Shown in pieces: positions 44,053-57,175 of a DNA stretch of 64,000 nt (position 1 is the first letter of the stretch; every line of letters starts with the position of its first letter). The position numbers and the translations under genes were made by a program. The notes below the pieces were generated by a model. It searched no databases, was not told the origin of the DNA, and saw only the letters and a program-made list of their open reading frames with translations. Source of the DNA: Azorinus chamasolen (Eukaryota > Mollusca > Bivalvia > Cardiida > Solecurtidae); NCBI GenBank assembly GCA_963576725.1, contig OY755240.1, positions 34,886,163-34,950,162 on the forward strand, written 5' to 3'.

Positions 44053-44895
44053 GTGAGTAAGAGAGAATGTTAACCCTTGAGCCTTCTGTGAGCAAGAGAG
44101 AATGTTAACCCTTGATCCTTCTGTGAGTAAGAGAGAATGTTAACCCTTGAGCCTTCTGTGAGCAAGAGAGAATGTTAACCCTTGAGCCTTCTGTGAGCAA
44201 GAGAGAATGTTAACCCTTGAGCCTTCTGTGAGTAAGAGAGAATGTTAACCCTTGAGCCTTCTGTGAGTAAGAGAGAATGTTAACCATTGAGCCTTCTGTG
44301 AGTAAGAGAGAATGTTAACCATTGAGCCTTCTGTGAGTAAGAGAGAATGTTAACCATTGAGCCTTCTGTGAGTAAGAGAGAATGTTAACCATTGAGCCTT
44401 CTGTGAGTAAGAGAGAATGTTAACCCTTGAGCCTTCTGTGAGTAAGAGAGAATGTTAACCATTGAGCCTTCTGTGAGTAAGAGAGAATGTTAACCATTGA
44501 GCCTTCTGTGAGTAAGAGAGAATGTTAACCATTGAGCCTTCTGTGAGTAAGAGAGAATGTTAACCCTTGAGCCTTCTGTGAGTAAGAGAGAATGTTAACC
44601 CTTGAGCCTTCTGTGAGTAAGAGAGAATGTTAACCATTGAGCCTTCTGTGAGTAAGAGAGAATGTTAACCATTGAGCCTTCTGTGAGAAAGAGAGAATGT
44701 TAACCATTGAGCCTTCTGTGAGTAAGAGAGAATGTTAACCATTGAGCCTTCTGTGAGTAAGAGAGAATGTTAACCCTTGAGCCTTCTGTGAGTAAGAGAG
44801 AATGTTAACCATTGAGCCTTCTGTGAGTAAGAGAGAATGTTAACCATTGAGCCTTCTGTGAGTAAGAGAGAATGTTAACCCTTGAGCCTTCTGTG
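44053..44895. repeat. 35-bp satellite array
   Basis: About 24 copies of GTGAGTAAGAGAGAATGTTA + ACCCTTGAGCCTTCT, with ACCATT in about half the units. Preceded by the small palindrome ACCAGAGTAACTCTGT, which also occurs at 42752. The unit contains GTTAACCCTT, the start of TTAA-type MITEs, a possible but weak link. Confidence 0.95.
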
Positions 44896-44924
44896 CATAA
44901 AAGTTCCACCGCTCAATTATCGAA

Positions 44925-45175
44925 ATACAGTACAGGCCCCGCGGACTTTTTGTTTTCCGTTTTACCAGCGCGGACAAAATAAATTGAGAGCGGGTTTCCA
45001 GCACGGACAATTTTTATGGATCACCGCGGACAAATTCTGTGTCCACCGCGGACCGAAATTTACCCTACGGGATATTACCGCCGCCGAGCCATCGCTGTCC
45101 GTGCTGATATCAGCGTGGATTGCGGGGCATCACCGCGGACACTACCTTTATGACTGGCAGTCGTTTAATCGATTT
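44925..45175 (+). mobile_element. GC-rich CCGCGG-containing dispersed repeat, copy 1
   Basis: Begins ACAGTACAGGCCCCGCGGAC + TTTTTGTTTTCCG and has repeated CACCGCGGAC motifs. Strikingly GC-rich in an AT-rich window. The same terminus recurs inverted at 60330-60361. No coding capacity recognised. Confidence 0.7.
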
Positions 45176-45550
45176 AGGTATAAATTATTTAGATAAGATA
45201 TATACAAAAGCTTACATGTATATATAAATACACATGTGCATTTTTTTTCAACTGAAGAAACGCATATTGAATATACTGTCAGCTCTAGAATTCAAAATGA
45301 AATTAGATAGCATACGTATATAGATAGCCTTCACCCAAAACCCGAGACTGAAGCGGTTTCTTTCTGCTAAAACTACAATTTATAGTCAAGATTTTAACGA
45401 TTACCAGACTGTAAATGCTCGAGAAAAAAGAAATAGATACAAAATATCAGCAGCAATTGTTTTCACAATCTGATTTTCAGAAAATGCGTAGCGCAGAGAT
45501 TATAGATATCAGGAGCACTCGGTCATATTTGTTTCGACCCCACGCGCGTA

Positions 45551-45815
45551 TTAACCTTTTCCCTGTTCTATATGTGTTCCAAATTTAAATACAAATGTAC
45601 ATGTACCTACTGAATATTCATGGACAAAATAGTTATAATGAATTATGGAAGGTGGAGCATTGTAGACATTTTAGGAAAGCAAATAAACAGATCTATAAAA
45701 TTCTATTAGCAAAGTGAGTAGACCCTGATCAGACGGTTCCTCTAGGAGCGGTCTGATCTAGGTCTATTCTCTTGACAAATGCGTGAAAACAGGTTTATAT
45801 GAGGGAAAGGGTAAA
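45551..45815. mobile_element. TTAA-type hairpin MITE
   Basis: TTAACCTTTTCCCTG ... TGAGGGAAAGGGTAAA; core CCCTGATCAGACGGTTCCTC / AGGAGCGGTCTGATC. Internal GAATATTCATGGACAAAATAG shared with 47379 (motif in part). Confidence 0.78.
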
Positions 45816-46462
45816 GGGGTGGAGAGTTGTATCCAACCATTATTTGTTGAAATACTTTTTTTTGAAACCTTAACACTTTACTCTATAGTTTGTGTTCAGT
45901 ATTGAAGACAGATGTTTGATTAAAACAGGCTGAATGGGACCATTTTGCGTTTTTCTCAGCCTGCTTTAAGCTACCGTCTACTGTGATATAGAAATATTTC
46001 TTATGGCGCATATTCATGAATGTATCAAGTGGAACTATTTTTGAGTGGAGGAATGGATTAACGCACTATAATGAGTACCTATGGAGTAAAGGGTTGAACT
46101 GGGTATCATTCGACGAAGAGATGCAAACAGTTGATTAAATAATTATAAAGTTCGAAACGCATCTACACTAATACACTAATACACCGCATCTACACTAATA
46201 ATCTATACTGTTACAGCTATTCTTGTTTGACCGACCATGTAGTGCAGCTACAAGATTTAAGTTGATATCAGAATTAAGATGAAAACTATTGTAGCTTATT
46301 GTATTATAATTTATTTTGAAACGGCGCAAAGCAGTCGCCTGCATAAATCATTACTCTGTATAAAAGAGCCACCTGAAATAACAGATAGCCAAATATTGGT
46401 ATGTCGTTGTCTTTCAGATGAGTTCAAAGCTGCGATCGTAATGTTATTCATTTAAGTCATAT

Positions 46463-46580
46463 TAACCCTTTTCATGCTAGTAGCATATATTGACGCAATT
46501 TAAAAACAGTGCAGACCCAGATCAAACAGCTCTTAGAGGCTGTATGATCAGGGTGTGCATTGGTTTCTTATAGGATCTGT
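46463..46580. mobile_element. TTAA-type hairpin MITE, partial
   Basis: TTAACCCTTTTCATGC at the left; core CAGACCCAGATCAAACAGCT...GAGGCTGTATGATCAGGGTGTGC. Right end not found. Confidence 0.5.
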
Positions 46581-46677
46581 CAAGCATAAATTGCCATTCG
46601 TCCTGGGGAAATTATTACTCCATTACCAATATAAAAGTTGAAATGATAGATAGTCATACGTAATCCATTCATATCTG

Positions 46678-46678
46678 C

Positions 46679-46729
<51 letters not shown>

Positions 46730-46863
46730 TGGGGAGAGAGAGACACACACAGAGAGACAGACAGAAAGAGAGACACACAGAGAGACAGATAGATAGGGAC
46801 AGCCACAGACAGACAGACAGACAGAGAGGGAGAGTAAGAGGTGGAAGAGACGGACAGAGAGAG

Positions 46864-46898
<35 letters not shown>

Positions 46899-46946
46899 GG
46901 GGAGAGAGACGGAGAGAGACGGAGAGAGACGGAGAGAGAGAGAGAT
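46678..46946. repeat. (GA)n compound microsatellite
   Basis: Pure GA at 46680-46727 and 46865-46895, with ACAGACAG-type and GACGGA-type degenerate sections. Confidence 0.97.
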
Positions 46947-47378
46947 TTTGACGTCCCTTCTGGCCTTGTGATTGCATATCATTGTAAATGTTTATTTGGG
47001 GGAGAGGACTTCTTAGAAACAACAACAATTGTACACAGAGAGAGGGACAGGGACGGTGAGGAAATATATTATGGGCTTATTAATTATGTATCAGACAATA
47101 ACAAAGTCTAAAACATGATAAATATTTCATTTTAATACAGTGCCCCTGTATTGATTCACAGGTGCTCGTAGCATGCTATGTCTCCACGACAACAACAGAC
47201 AAATTCAATATAACTGGTCTATAAGGCCTTGTCCGATCTGATAGCATGGATGGATATCTTGTATTAACAATTTCTTAAAATAATACTTACATGTAAAATA
47301 ACATTGACTGGTTTTAAACCTAACGTCAAACCCTCACCGACATCAATTATTATTTCAAGCTTATAGAGATTGTTTTAT

Positions 47379-47626
47379 TTAACATTTCCCTGTACTATGT
47401 TTATTCAAAATTTCAATACTTACTGAATATTCATGGACAAAAATAGTTATAAATGAAATATGGAAGGGGGACATTGCAGCTATTTAACAAAGCAAAGAAA
47501 TATATCTATCAAATTCTATTAGCAAACAGAGTAGACCCTGATCAGACGGCTCCTCTAAGAGGTCAGAGAAGACCCTTCTCTGTTTGCAATTGCGTGAAAA
47601 CACGTTCATATGAGGGAAAGGGTTAA
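47379..47626. mobile_element. TTAA-type hairpin MITE, close relative of 45551
   Basis: TTAACATTTCCCTGTACTAT ... ATGAGGGAAAGGGTTAA; internal TATTCATGGACAAAAATAGT and core GACCCTGATCAGACGGCTCC. TTAA on both sides. Confidence 0.82.
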
Positions 47627-48469
47627 AGTACAATATGAAGAAATTTTGAATACATAATACCCATTCATTCTATATTTAATATTGTGGGAAATATAGATGG
47701 CCGCTCATCAATTATGAAGAGCAATATCAATTATTGGTGATTGACACGCCTATAGGTGACAGTTGATTGGATTATGTCTTTTCAATGGGTGGGTCTTAAA
47801 GATACTGAACCAATGAGCTGTGACATCTTGATAGTAGCAAAAGAGCGGAAATACCCGATAGTCTTTCTTTAAAGTTGTCGGAACTTTATTGATGACCAAA
47901 TAATTAACACAATGATGACCATAAATCAATGACCCCCCTGCGCTGAAACACCAAGGTAGTTTCCGTACATTGTAGAGCACGCAAAGCGATCATTGTTTTA
48001 ATGTATGACCAAAACATTTGACCCCCATTATACTGAATTATCGTCCGCTTAAAAAATGTAGTCTGCAAAATAAATGAAATAAGCATTGCTTTAGTTCGTT
48101 GAAAACAAACAGAAAAATGAGAGTCAGACATATTTGACCCTAGTAACACTCTGTGGAACTCATCATCTGTTCAGTATACAAACTGTTTGTAAATATTAAG
48201 GAAGCCACGCTCGGCGGACTAAGGGTTGATCTGCATTTTTTTTTATCTTTTTAAACTTTCAGGGTCCTATAGAGAATGTCCAAGTTACCTACATTTATTA
48301 TGCTGAAAGAATTTGCTTTTAAAAATGTTTTTTTGTTTTCTTACCGGGTTTCCTTCTGTCTTCTTTTAAAATAAAAATCGACTAAATTTTGTTTCCGCGT
48401 AAAAACATCGAATTAGTGCTAGTGTATCATTTTCAAAGGCAAGTGACTGCTTAATGCGGTGTACGGAAA

Positions 48470-48585
48470 AATGCCACTGGAAAAATAACGCCACCGGAAA
48501 AAATGCCACTGGAAAAAATGCCACCCTGATTTGGAAAAATGCCATTGGAATATATGCCACTGGAAAAAATGCCACCCTTTTTTCA
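48470..48585. repeat. Short AATGCCACTGGAAAA tandem repeat
   Basis: Seven or so degenerate 15-18-bp units of GGAAAAAATGCCACT between 48465 and 48575. Confidence 0.85.
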
Positions 48586-48964
48586 AAATTATATTTTATC
48601 CTTTTTTTAAGGCCCCAAATAGGGGGCAAAGGTCCGGGGGCAAGTGTCCGGGAGGCAAATGTCCGTAAACCGAAATACCGATATCATGAATATTTATTAA
48701 ATTTATTTTTAAAATAGCTTATGTACTGAGGCTTATTTGGTATTGGAACAAAACTATAGAGTTAGATTCAACATAAATTCATAAGCAAACAGAGAATACC
48801 CTGATCAGACGGTTTTTATAAGAGCCATCGTATCCGTGTCTACTCTGTTTGCAAGCACGTGAAAAGCGTCGATGCTCTCAGAATTTTTACTTCTGTTGCC
48901 GGGTCATGTCAGACGTGCGGATCTCTAGCTGAAGTGTAACCTAAAGTTTGGTTGTCGGTGGGTT

Positions 48965-49218
48965 TCAACCATTTCCCTGTTTAATATTTATGTCGGAAAA
49001 GATGACATCATGCTATTTATAAGTTGATTTTTATAATGGTGTATGTACGCGGTCCATGACTTTTCTTGGTACTTGTAGAAAATGCAGAGTCAGATCTTAT
49101 ATAATTTCACAAATAAACAGAGCTGGTCCCGATCATACGACTCCAATAGGCACCTTCAGATCTTGGTCTACTCTGTTTGCAAAGGCATGGACATTGTTTA
49201 TATATGGTAAAGGGATAA
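48965..49218. mobile_element. TTAA-type hairpin MITE, diverged
   Basis: TCAACCATTTCCCTG ... ATATGGTAAAGGGATAA; ATGACATCATGCTATTTATA inside; core CGATCATACGACTCCAATAGGC. Both TTAA sites mutated. Confidence 0.65.
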
Positions 49219-49549
49219 GCAAACAGAGCAGACTCCTGGTCAAACAGCTTTTATTTAAGAAATCTGATCTGAGTCTTATCATTTAAAGGTCAAGTAAACA
49301 GATCGGGGTTTCGTCAAATTCTGATAGTGTACAGTTAGTTAAACACTAAGCTTTAGAAAATTCTTACCGTGTTTATCTAGTTTTGATTTAAATCGAGTTT
49401 TTATTGTACCGCGAACCGTGTATTTTGAAAATCGATACATGATTATCTCCCTTGCGTGACGTCACTTGTGATGCTCGCCTGTCAGGGATCCCATTGAGAG
49501 GGAGGAATGTACACAGAAACTTAACATTTTCCTTTAAATTAACGCCTCT

Positions 49550-49620
49550 GCAAACAGAGTAGATCCAGATCAGAGCCTACAGGAACCGTTTAATTAGGGT
49601 CTGTTCTGTTTGCTTACAAA
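49550..49620. mobile_element. Hairpin MITE core
   Basis: GCAAACAGAGTAGATCCAGATCAG...TTAGGGTCTGTTCTGTTTGC. Ends not resolved. Confidence 0.55.
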
Positions 49621-49844
49621 ATTAGATCAATTCCGACTACTAAGTTTCTATAAATACCCAAATTATTTTCACACTTTTCCGGACATTACGTCCATGGATT
49701 AGCCATAGAAAGTGACACTTAGTTTATCGAGTAGGGGAAGCTATTTATGGGGTGTGATGTTTATTTTAGGTGTGGAATACAACGATACTTAAAATTAAAC
49801 ACATACTTTTTAATTTGTTAATCTTAAACCTTCTCTTGAATTTT

Positions 49845-50027
49845 ACCCATGCCCTGTTGTATAATTACATATAGTTTCGCTGTGTACACGTATTTGACTG
49901 TGCAATCACTGCTGTAAATCAACTTGTAAATAGTGCAGACCCTGATGAGACAGCGGTGATTCGAGACAACTCCTGCAGGTTTTCACTATTTACAGGTATA
50001 TTGACGTGAATAGCAAGCGAATGGTTA
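49845..50027. mobile_element. Diverged inverted copy of the 26973 MITE
   Basis: Reverse complement of the 26973-27222 body (ACCCATGCCCTGTTGTAT, TGCAATCACTGCTGT, AAATAGTGCAGACCC), ending GAATAGCAAGCGAATGGTTAA. Confidence 0.7.
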
Positions 50028-51390
50028 AAACTTACTTTACCTGTCAGTGAATTAACACTATTCATAAACTATAATTTAAAAAGAGGATGAGGTTAGAACC
50101 AAGACCATTAGCAAATAGTGTAGATTCAGATCAGAGGGACCATTTGGGTCCCGCCCATGAGTTGGGTCCAAACAACTTTTAGACAGAACCAGACAACTTT
50201 AGATGGATTTCATATTTAGGCAAAGTGGGTTCAGATGAAATGGGACGTTCTCGTTAAGTAACATAGTACTATGTATAAATGTACGTACTTTAGAAAAACA
50301 AAGAAATTCCACCAAAATGCAGAAAAATAGAAAATTATTTATTTATTTATTTTACTTTAATATTTGCAATACCAAAAATGATGCATTACTTTCGGGAAAT
50401 CGAGTAAAGGTTGAACTACCAAAATATGTATTTTGTTTGGAAAATGAGAAAAGGTGGATCTTGATAATAAATGGTTGTCAGTCTTGAAGAATGACTAATT
50501 TTTTTTAATATATTCATGTTTCTGAAGCTTGTGAATTATGTTTAAATGACTGGACCCACTACAAATAAAAATGTCTATAAAAAAATATTGTCAACACATT
50601 AAAACTGTTACTACATTTTTCTTTATCATAATTTTACAGTATACTCGTATGTGCAATTTAATTATGGTTTGTATTACATGTATATGGAAACAACAGTAAA
50701 CATAGCCAGTAGAATTTCTCTATGCATGTATGAATGAATGTGTTAAATGGCCTTAGGCCATATTGTACTAAGCCATATTACACACGAAATGCCCCATGCA
50801 GGGTCAGTCTCCAGATGTCAGTTATCATAGTGGCCTTTTGTCAAATACCGAACAGGGGACAATGATTATTGCAAGGCCATAAAACCCGCTTCCTGTATAT
50901 TACGTATTGTTGCATTCCTTTATGTAGCTGTTGTAACTTGTCAAAAGAATCAATCATTGCGGTCATGGTGCCTCAAAGTTAGTTTTGGGCAAAATGTAGG
51001 TAATAATCAGTAAAACTATAATTATAAAACGCATCCAATGAACAATTCCGTAAATTACAGTAATCAAGAATGACTTTTTTCCTATGGATTTATGGTTAAA
51101 ATTGTCCATGTTCAAAAATTGCAAAAGGATCATATTTATGATAAACTATTTCCCTTATGAAAAAATATGTGTCAGTAAATCACTTCACGAATATAAACCC
51201 TTCATTCCATGTGCCTGTTTATGCCAATGCAAACATAGTAGACCCAGATCAAACGTATTGAAACAAATTTACAAACAGAGTAGATCAAGATCAGAGAGTT
51301 TCTGATCAGGTTCTTGTCGATTTGCTTAAGAAATAATATACCGGTAGGTCTGGTTATACAATTACTGCCATAGCATGTGCTCACATATCA

Positions 51391-51642
51391 TTAACTCTCC
51401 AATTAAATCATTATTTCTTACAAGAATATTCATGAAGAAGATCTAAAGGCTTTTTTCACAATGTTAACTTTTCAAATAGATCGATCATTAGCTCTGACAG
51501 ATCAATTAGGATTAGATCAACAAACTTTCGCAAGCAAACAGAGCAGAACCTGATCAGACAGCTCTTACAGGAACTGTCCGATCTGGATCTACTCTATTTG
51601 CAAACGCGCGTGAAGCCGTTTATATAAGAAGAGAAGGGTTGG
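51391..51642. mobile_element. TTAA-type hairpin MITE, diverged
   Basis: TTAACTCTCCAATTAAATCA ... AAGAGAAGGGTTGG; ACAAGAATATTCATG inside; core CCTGATCAGACAGCTCTTAC / AGGAACTGTCCGATCTGG. Confidence 0.65.
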
Positions 51643-52624
51643 GAAATTGATTTTAAAGCAAATTAGGTGTCTGCTGCCAGCAGTGCTAAATCGTGTTTAT
51701 TAATCATTTTTTAGGTTTCGGACTACTTTCCGAAACCTAATAGTAATGCATCCCCAGGGCATGCCTCAAGCAAATTTATAAAGAAATTCATATCCCATAA
51801 TGCGCAATCAGACCACTGTTATACTACGAAATATCAATTTATGCTTAGAATGCATACGTTCATTAACCCAAATGCAGACATTTTGAATGGTTTAACGTTG
51901 ACAGAATGTTTATCACGTAGCGCCGATTAAGCGATTTAGTTATCTACGGGTGTATTTCACCCGTATTTCTACTTTCATTTTGCCAAAAATGTGATTTTGA
52001 TAACACCCCTTGACAAATATATAGTTCCAAGTGCAATGCATTTGATAAACGATATCGATAATTCTTCATTTGGTATTTGTGTCAATTATTAAAATGCGGA
52101 TGCAACTGTTGCAATTACCAATAATTTTGCCGTGTAAAATGCTACGTTATATGATAAATTTGGTCGCGTACGAATATATACCACAGAGCGCCGGTAAAAA
52201 TGAACCAGAAAGTAATCGACATCTAAAAGTCGGGCGTTTATTTGAAATCTACAAGCATTTCTTGAATTTGTCGGATTGGTACAGACAACGTTACGGAGAA
52301 AACAGTAATGAATAATGGTCGGAACGTCGTCAATCTCTACATATTACACACGAACTATGGGAATGAAGATAACGACTGGAAATTGCAGGATACAGTATAA
52401 ACACCCGATATGACGGGTATGACTCATATCCGCGGATATGAATTTCGCAGCCTAAAATCGGCCACAATTAAAGCATTATTTTTCTTATTAGAAAAGCCTT
52501 TCATCGAGCTTATTGGCTAATATCGTCCATATTTATTATTTGAAATACGTAAATTTAATATTCATTGCATAATAAGTAGTAACTGCCTGGAAAATTCTAC
52601 TCGTCCGCTCGCTATGACGAGTAG

Positions 52625-52885
52625 AATAAAAAACTAATAAATATAAAATAAATAAATTATTATTTAATTTACTGTAATTTAGTTTATAAATAAATAAAAT
52701 TTAATAATTTTTTTTTTTTTTTTTTTTAATTTATTTTTATTATAATAATAAATTATTAATAATAATAAAAAATAATAATAAATAAATTATTATTAATAAT
52801 AAAAAATAAATTAAAAAATAAATAAAATAAAATAATAGATAAATTTAATATAATTTAATTTATTTAATTTAATTTACTGTAGTTA
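52625..52885. repeat. AT-rich low-complexity tract
   Basis: About 260 bp of almost only A and T with (TAA)n/(AATA)n motifs and a run of about 20 T at 52709. No gene. Confidence 0.95.
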
Positions 52886-53277
52886 TAGTTGAAGTTGAAG
52901 AAAGCTAAAAAAAATCATAATATTCGGCACCGACCCTTCTGCACGAAGGAGCACGGACCGTAGTGAAACGTTCCGGAGATATATGGATAACCTTGAGCCT
53001 CAAAAGCAATCTGTATTCTGAATGCATCAGAAGTATTTATATTGAGTTTAGAAGATCATAATTATATTTTTATATAATGTGTGACAAGCATCGTAAACAT
53101 TGATCATAGACTTTTCTGTTCTATAAGACCCAGTTTTATAATGTGTGTAATGTGTTAGGACACTTGGTACCAGGTTGTAAGCATTTAAGGATAATTACTC
53201 CAATTATAGAGAATTAGTAGTTATAAAAAAGATAAAGTGGACTTATTTTATTGTATGTGTTACATAATTAAGAAATG

Positions 53278-53419
53278 AATGACGTGCTTTCGGTGTTCAT
53301 GAGGTCATGCAACGCATAGCTTTACGAGCAAAGTTAGTGAAGCCCGAAGGGCTTCACGTGAATCTTTGCTCGTAAAGCTATGCGTTGCATAACCTCATGA
53401 ACACCGGGAGCACGTCATT
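53278..53419. repeat. 142-bp near-perfect palindrome
   Basis: Arms AATGACGTGC...CGGTGTTCATGAGG...AACGCATAGCTTTACGAGCA and their reverse complement, meeting at GTGAAGCCC-GAA-GGGCTTCAC. Arms about 68 bp with only a few mismatches and indels. It could be a palindromic MITE (no clear target duplication seen) or a structured cruciform element. Confidence 0.88.
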
Positions 53420-54079
53420 TATTTGTTATATTTATATTCCATTGTATTTCTTATATTTCACCGGATTTTTTTTTAAATATTATATACCGGTCACGTAATA
53501 GCCGCTATCTAGGTCGTTGCCAGGTTCGTTTCTAACGTAGTAGGATCTCTATATATGGTATGAAAAATAGTCCCAAGCACATATTATAAATATAGAATGA
53601 ATACATGATTTTAATCAGTAAATTGTCCAGCTATGTTTAAAGAAAATATTATCGAGATATTTCAAATCATATATATTTACGAAATGTTGGTATTAAAGCA
53701 TCTCCTTAAATGTAGGTCGCGGTGTCGAAGCCCATTTACTCACCCGCCATGCTTGATCGAAGCGGGTCACAAAGTTGGATTTTATTCTCGGATTTTTCTT
53801 TGTTAACGGTAAGGACATTGACTTATTTATGCTTCACTCATTACTTGATAATATATTTTGATACGCCACGGCTGTTAAAGTTGGCAATATTATGTATTCA
53901 AGCGATAATTCTCAGTAAGAAGATGCCACATTCAAATTTTCAGGGCCGCTTGAATGGCAATCCATTTTCTGTTTTACGCTTAAAACTCATGGGGGCTCCA
54001 GTTAATGTCTGCTACACTTGCTTCACACCCATTGACAACATGCTGTGTCGTATCATCATGTACAAGTTCAATTACAGGA

Positions 54080-54425
54080 TTTTATCCAGATCATACGGTT
54101 CCTGTAGGAACTGACTGGTCAGGGTCTGATCGGGGTCTTCTCTGTTTGCTTCAGATCTTGTAAATTAGACATGACATTTTCTGCAATGACCACCACTAAA
54201 TACGTGATTAATGAATATGAATCTAATTAATTGTGATCGAGTCGTCATTTATCGCACTAATATAGTAGACCCAGATCGGACGCCTCATGTTACACTAATA
54301 TAGTAGACCCAAATAACGTGATGATCTAATTAATGTTGACGTCGCCATTTGTTTTACTAATATAGTAGACCCAGATGAGACCGCCCATGTAGGAACCGAC
54401 TGATCAGGGTCTGTCCTGTTTGCTG
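54080..54425. mobile_element. Cluster of hairpin MITE cores
   Basis: ATCATACGGTTCCTGTAGGA...TTCTCTGTTTGC at 54090-54150, then three partial left arms ACTAATATAGTAGACCCAGAT at 54257, 54296 and 54356, the last completed by GTAGGAACCGACTGATCAGG...CTGTTTGC. The arm duplication looks like another incipient tandem repeat. Confidence 0.6.
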
Positions 54426-54956
54426 CTGGTAATAGATACTTCTTAGTTCTCAGACATACAAGACGAAGCTGTACTTTACTAGAGCGTTGATTTAGATTTA
54501 TTTATTTCATTTTTATTCGTACATTGCAAAATAAACATTTGGAGGTCTTCACCACATAAGTACTGAAATAAGGCGTCGTTAATCGCTGACGTTTCAGTAA
54601 GTGGAGTGTTTATGTTTACATTGTCACGTATCGATTCCCCATTGATAAATCTTAAAATAGGTCATAACTGGGTCAGTACAGTATTACTCCGCGCTTACAC
54701 AGCGGAATTCTTGGAAAAGGAGAACCGGCTCAAACCGGTATTGAAATGAACGTTCATGGGAAAATGCAACTTTCTTTTTAGAATAAGGTTATATAAGGAC
54801 GTTGCAGGGCGAATGTAAATATTGTTAATTATAACATAAGCTGAACGTATATAATTCTTGACAATTTTTTGTTTGTAGTGTGTGTTTAAGCTTTTTCCCC
54901 AGCATTAATCTGTGTTAACATACAAGCATGCTGTTATTTTCACCCCTGGTATATAA

Positions 54957-55875
54957 TAATGTCCCAAAATGAAGTAGAGGGACATATTGTGTTTGCTCCG
55001 TTTCTTATTCTTATTATTCTTTCTTCCGATTCTGATTCTTCCAATTCTTCTTCTTCCGTCGTGAACTTGTCCAGAGCATTTCTCAGTAAGACTAAGTAAT
55101 TGTCCGATCCTAATGAAACTTTATATGAATATTGCTTGATACATGCAGATGTACATCCCACTTTTTATTTTTTGATGGTTGGCTATAATTGGTCGAAATT
55201 TAGATAGTGTTTGGCGAAGTTATATATCATTCGATTTTTTGCTGAAAATTGGTATCATGGGATATTTGAGTACTCCAAATCAATTGGTTTGTGTTTCGAA
55301 AGTACATATATTGGTTGATTTTGCTAAAAATTCGTATTACGGTATATTTTGGCAATCGGGACTAATTTATAGGTCTTTTTAAAGAATTGGTTGCCGTAGT
55401 AACTGAGTGGTGGCTCTGATTGGTCGAAAATTTAGATATTTTTCGGCAAATTCAGATATTGTTCGATTTTGCCGAAAATTGGTATGTCGGGATATTTTGA
55501 CACTCAGAATTGATTGGTATGTCTTTCGAAATGATTTGTTGGTATGGAAACTGAATGGTGAGATCTGATTGGTCAAAAGTTTAGATATTCAAATTTGCTG
55601 AAAATTGGCATTTAGGGGTATTTGGGTATCCCAAAATCAGTCAAGTTGTTTTGAAATACTTGGTTGCCATGGTAATGGAGTAGTGTCCTCTGAATGGGTC
55701 ACAATTTACATATTAGATTTTTCGGAAAATTTGGTCAGTAGGGATATATATGCAGTTGTTTTAAAAGTGCTGGTTGCCATGTAACCAAGTGCTCACTAAT
55801 GGCCTGTTATTGGTTGAAATTTAGATATTATGCTCACCAATAACAGTTGTAAGTTTCGTTTAGGGGACATTCTGC
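54957..55875. mobile_element. Tandem-core dispersed element, copy C
   Basis: Ends ATAATGTCCCAAAATG (left) and TTTAGGGGACATTCT (right) are inverted. Next to the left end are AGAGGGACATATTGTGTTTG and a TTCTTATTC-type microsatellite, followed by about four degenerate copies of a 140-240-bp core (TTGGTCGAAATTTAGATA at 55188, 55428, 55569 and 55808). Same architecture as 19926 and 61078. Confidence 0.65.
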
Positions 55876-56557
55876 AACATATTCTGTTACAATTAGATCT
55901 TGTCAACTGTATGATATTTAGATTCACATGGCATATATAATTTATCCAAAAGTGGTTGTAGTGTATAGATGGATAGGTGATTGATGCACGCCAAATACTG
56001 TTACAATCCACCAGTTAGTAGCAGAAATATGACCCTTTGTTGCTTTCAGATAGCCATATAGGAAATATGACTGTTAGAAGTCTTATATTGGAACAGCTTG
56101 CTCAGATTTCATTTAAATTTGACGGGGTATTTACATGGATAGGTGCATGAGGCACAATATATGACGCCAACGTCGGCCAAATAATAATAGAGTAATGGCC
56201 CTTTACTAAATTCAAATATAAATTTAAGTAAACTTCAGACAAATTGAACTATTGGAACTGCACTGTGTGCTACTGGTCATCAATTTATTTCTTTAAACAA
56301 TATCTTAAACACTGACAGGATTTTCAGAAAAGTTCACAGCAATTATGTTCAGATGACCGGTCAATTTTAACAAACAGTTCCATTAAACACCATTTTAGTT
56401 CAGGAAATACTGCTTTAGAGGTCATCTAAATATGTATCAATGGTACCAGTCCTTCCCTACCAAGCTTTTTCGTATTGTATAGTCACAATCGACATATATA
56501 TGGTCCGAAACCTTCAGTACTGTCAGTACTTTGATTCTTATGTTAAGTGTACTTTTA

Positions 56558-57025
56558 AAAGGAGTGTTCTAATTACCTTACTTAACGAATCTTTATAAGC
56601 TTGTCATTGAGCAAACAGGGTAGATCCAGGTCAGATTGCTCAGTATTTTGATTTTGGTCTACTCTGTTTGAAATTTAAGAAAGTTAAGGAATTAGAAAAT
56701 GGAAAAAGTTTGTGTTTAAGTTAATTGGGGTAATATTATAATAATTTATAAATAATATGGCTAATATTACATCATCCATAGCTATTGGATCTATATTACC
56801 TGTCACAAAGCTAACATGGTTGAACTAGATCATATAGCTTTAGATTTGATTTGGGTCTACCCTGTTTGAAATAAATATAAGGAATCTCCTCCTTGTGATC
56901 TACAATGTTTACTTTTATAAGTATAGAGTGTGCTAATTACCTTACTTAATGCATCTTTATAAACTGGTCATTCAGCAAACAGGGTAGATCCAGATAGCTG
57001 TAATTTTGATTTTGGTCCACTTTGT
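56558..57025. mobile_element. Two tandem copies of a hairpin MITE
   Basis: CTAATTACCTTACTTAAC-type left flanks and AGCAAACAGGGTAGATCCAG arms occur at 56570/56610 and 56938/56976, about 368 bp apart, each followed by TTTTGATTTTGGTCTACTCT-type right arms. Confidence 0.6.
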
Positions 57026-57063
57026 CCAAATATTTGGAGTATAATGATTAATTAACAAAAATA

Positions 57064-57175
57064 GTGGGGGACTTTTGTAAGCCTTGGCCATTTTAGTGAG
57101 GGGCTTTTGATCGAGGGGCTTCTGTAGTGAGGGGCTTTTAGATGAGGAGCTTTTGTAGTAAAGGGTTTTTGAGTG
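57064..57175. repeat. Degenerate GAGGGGCTTTTG repeats
   Basis: About six imperfect units of AGTGAGGGGCTTTTG in 110 bp. Open frames here are trivial. Confidence 0.75.

Noticed and set aside
53722..54114. 130-residue frame beginning at a GTG, with a GGTAAGG donor-like site at about 53809
   Set aside because: No recognisable domain, a non-ATG start, and it ends inside a hairpin MITE; a real exon cannot be supported.
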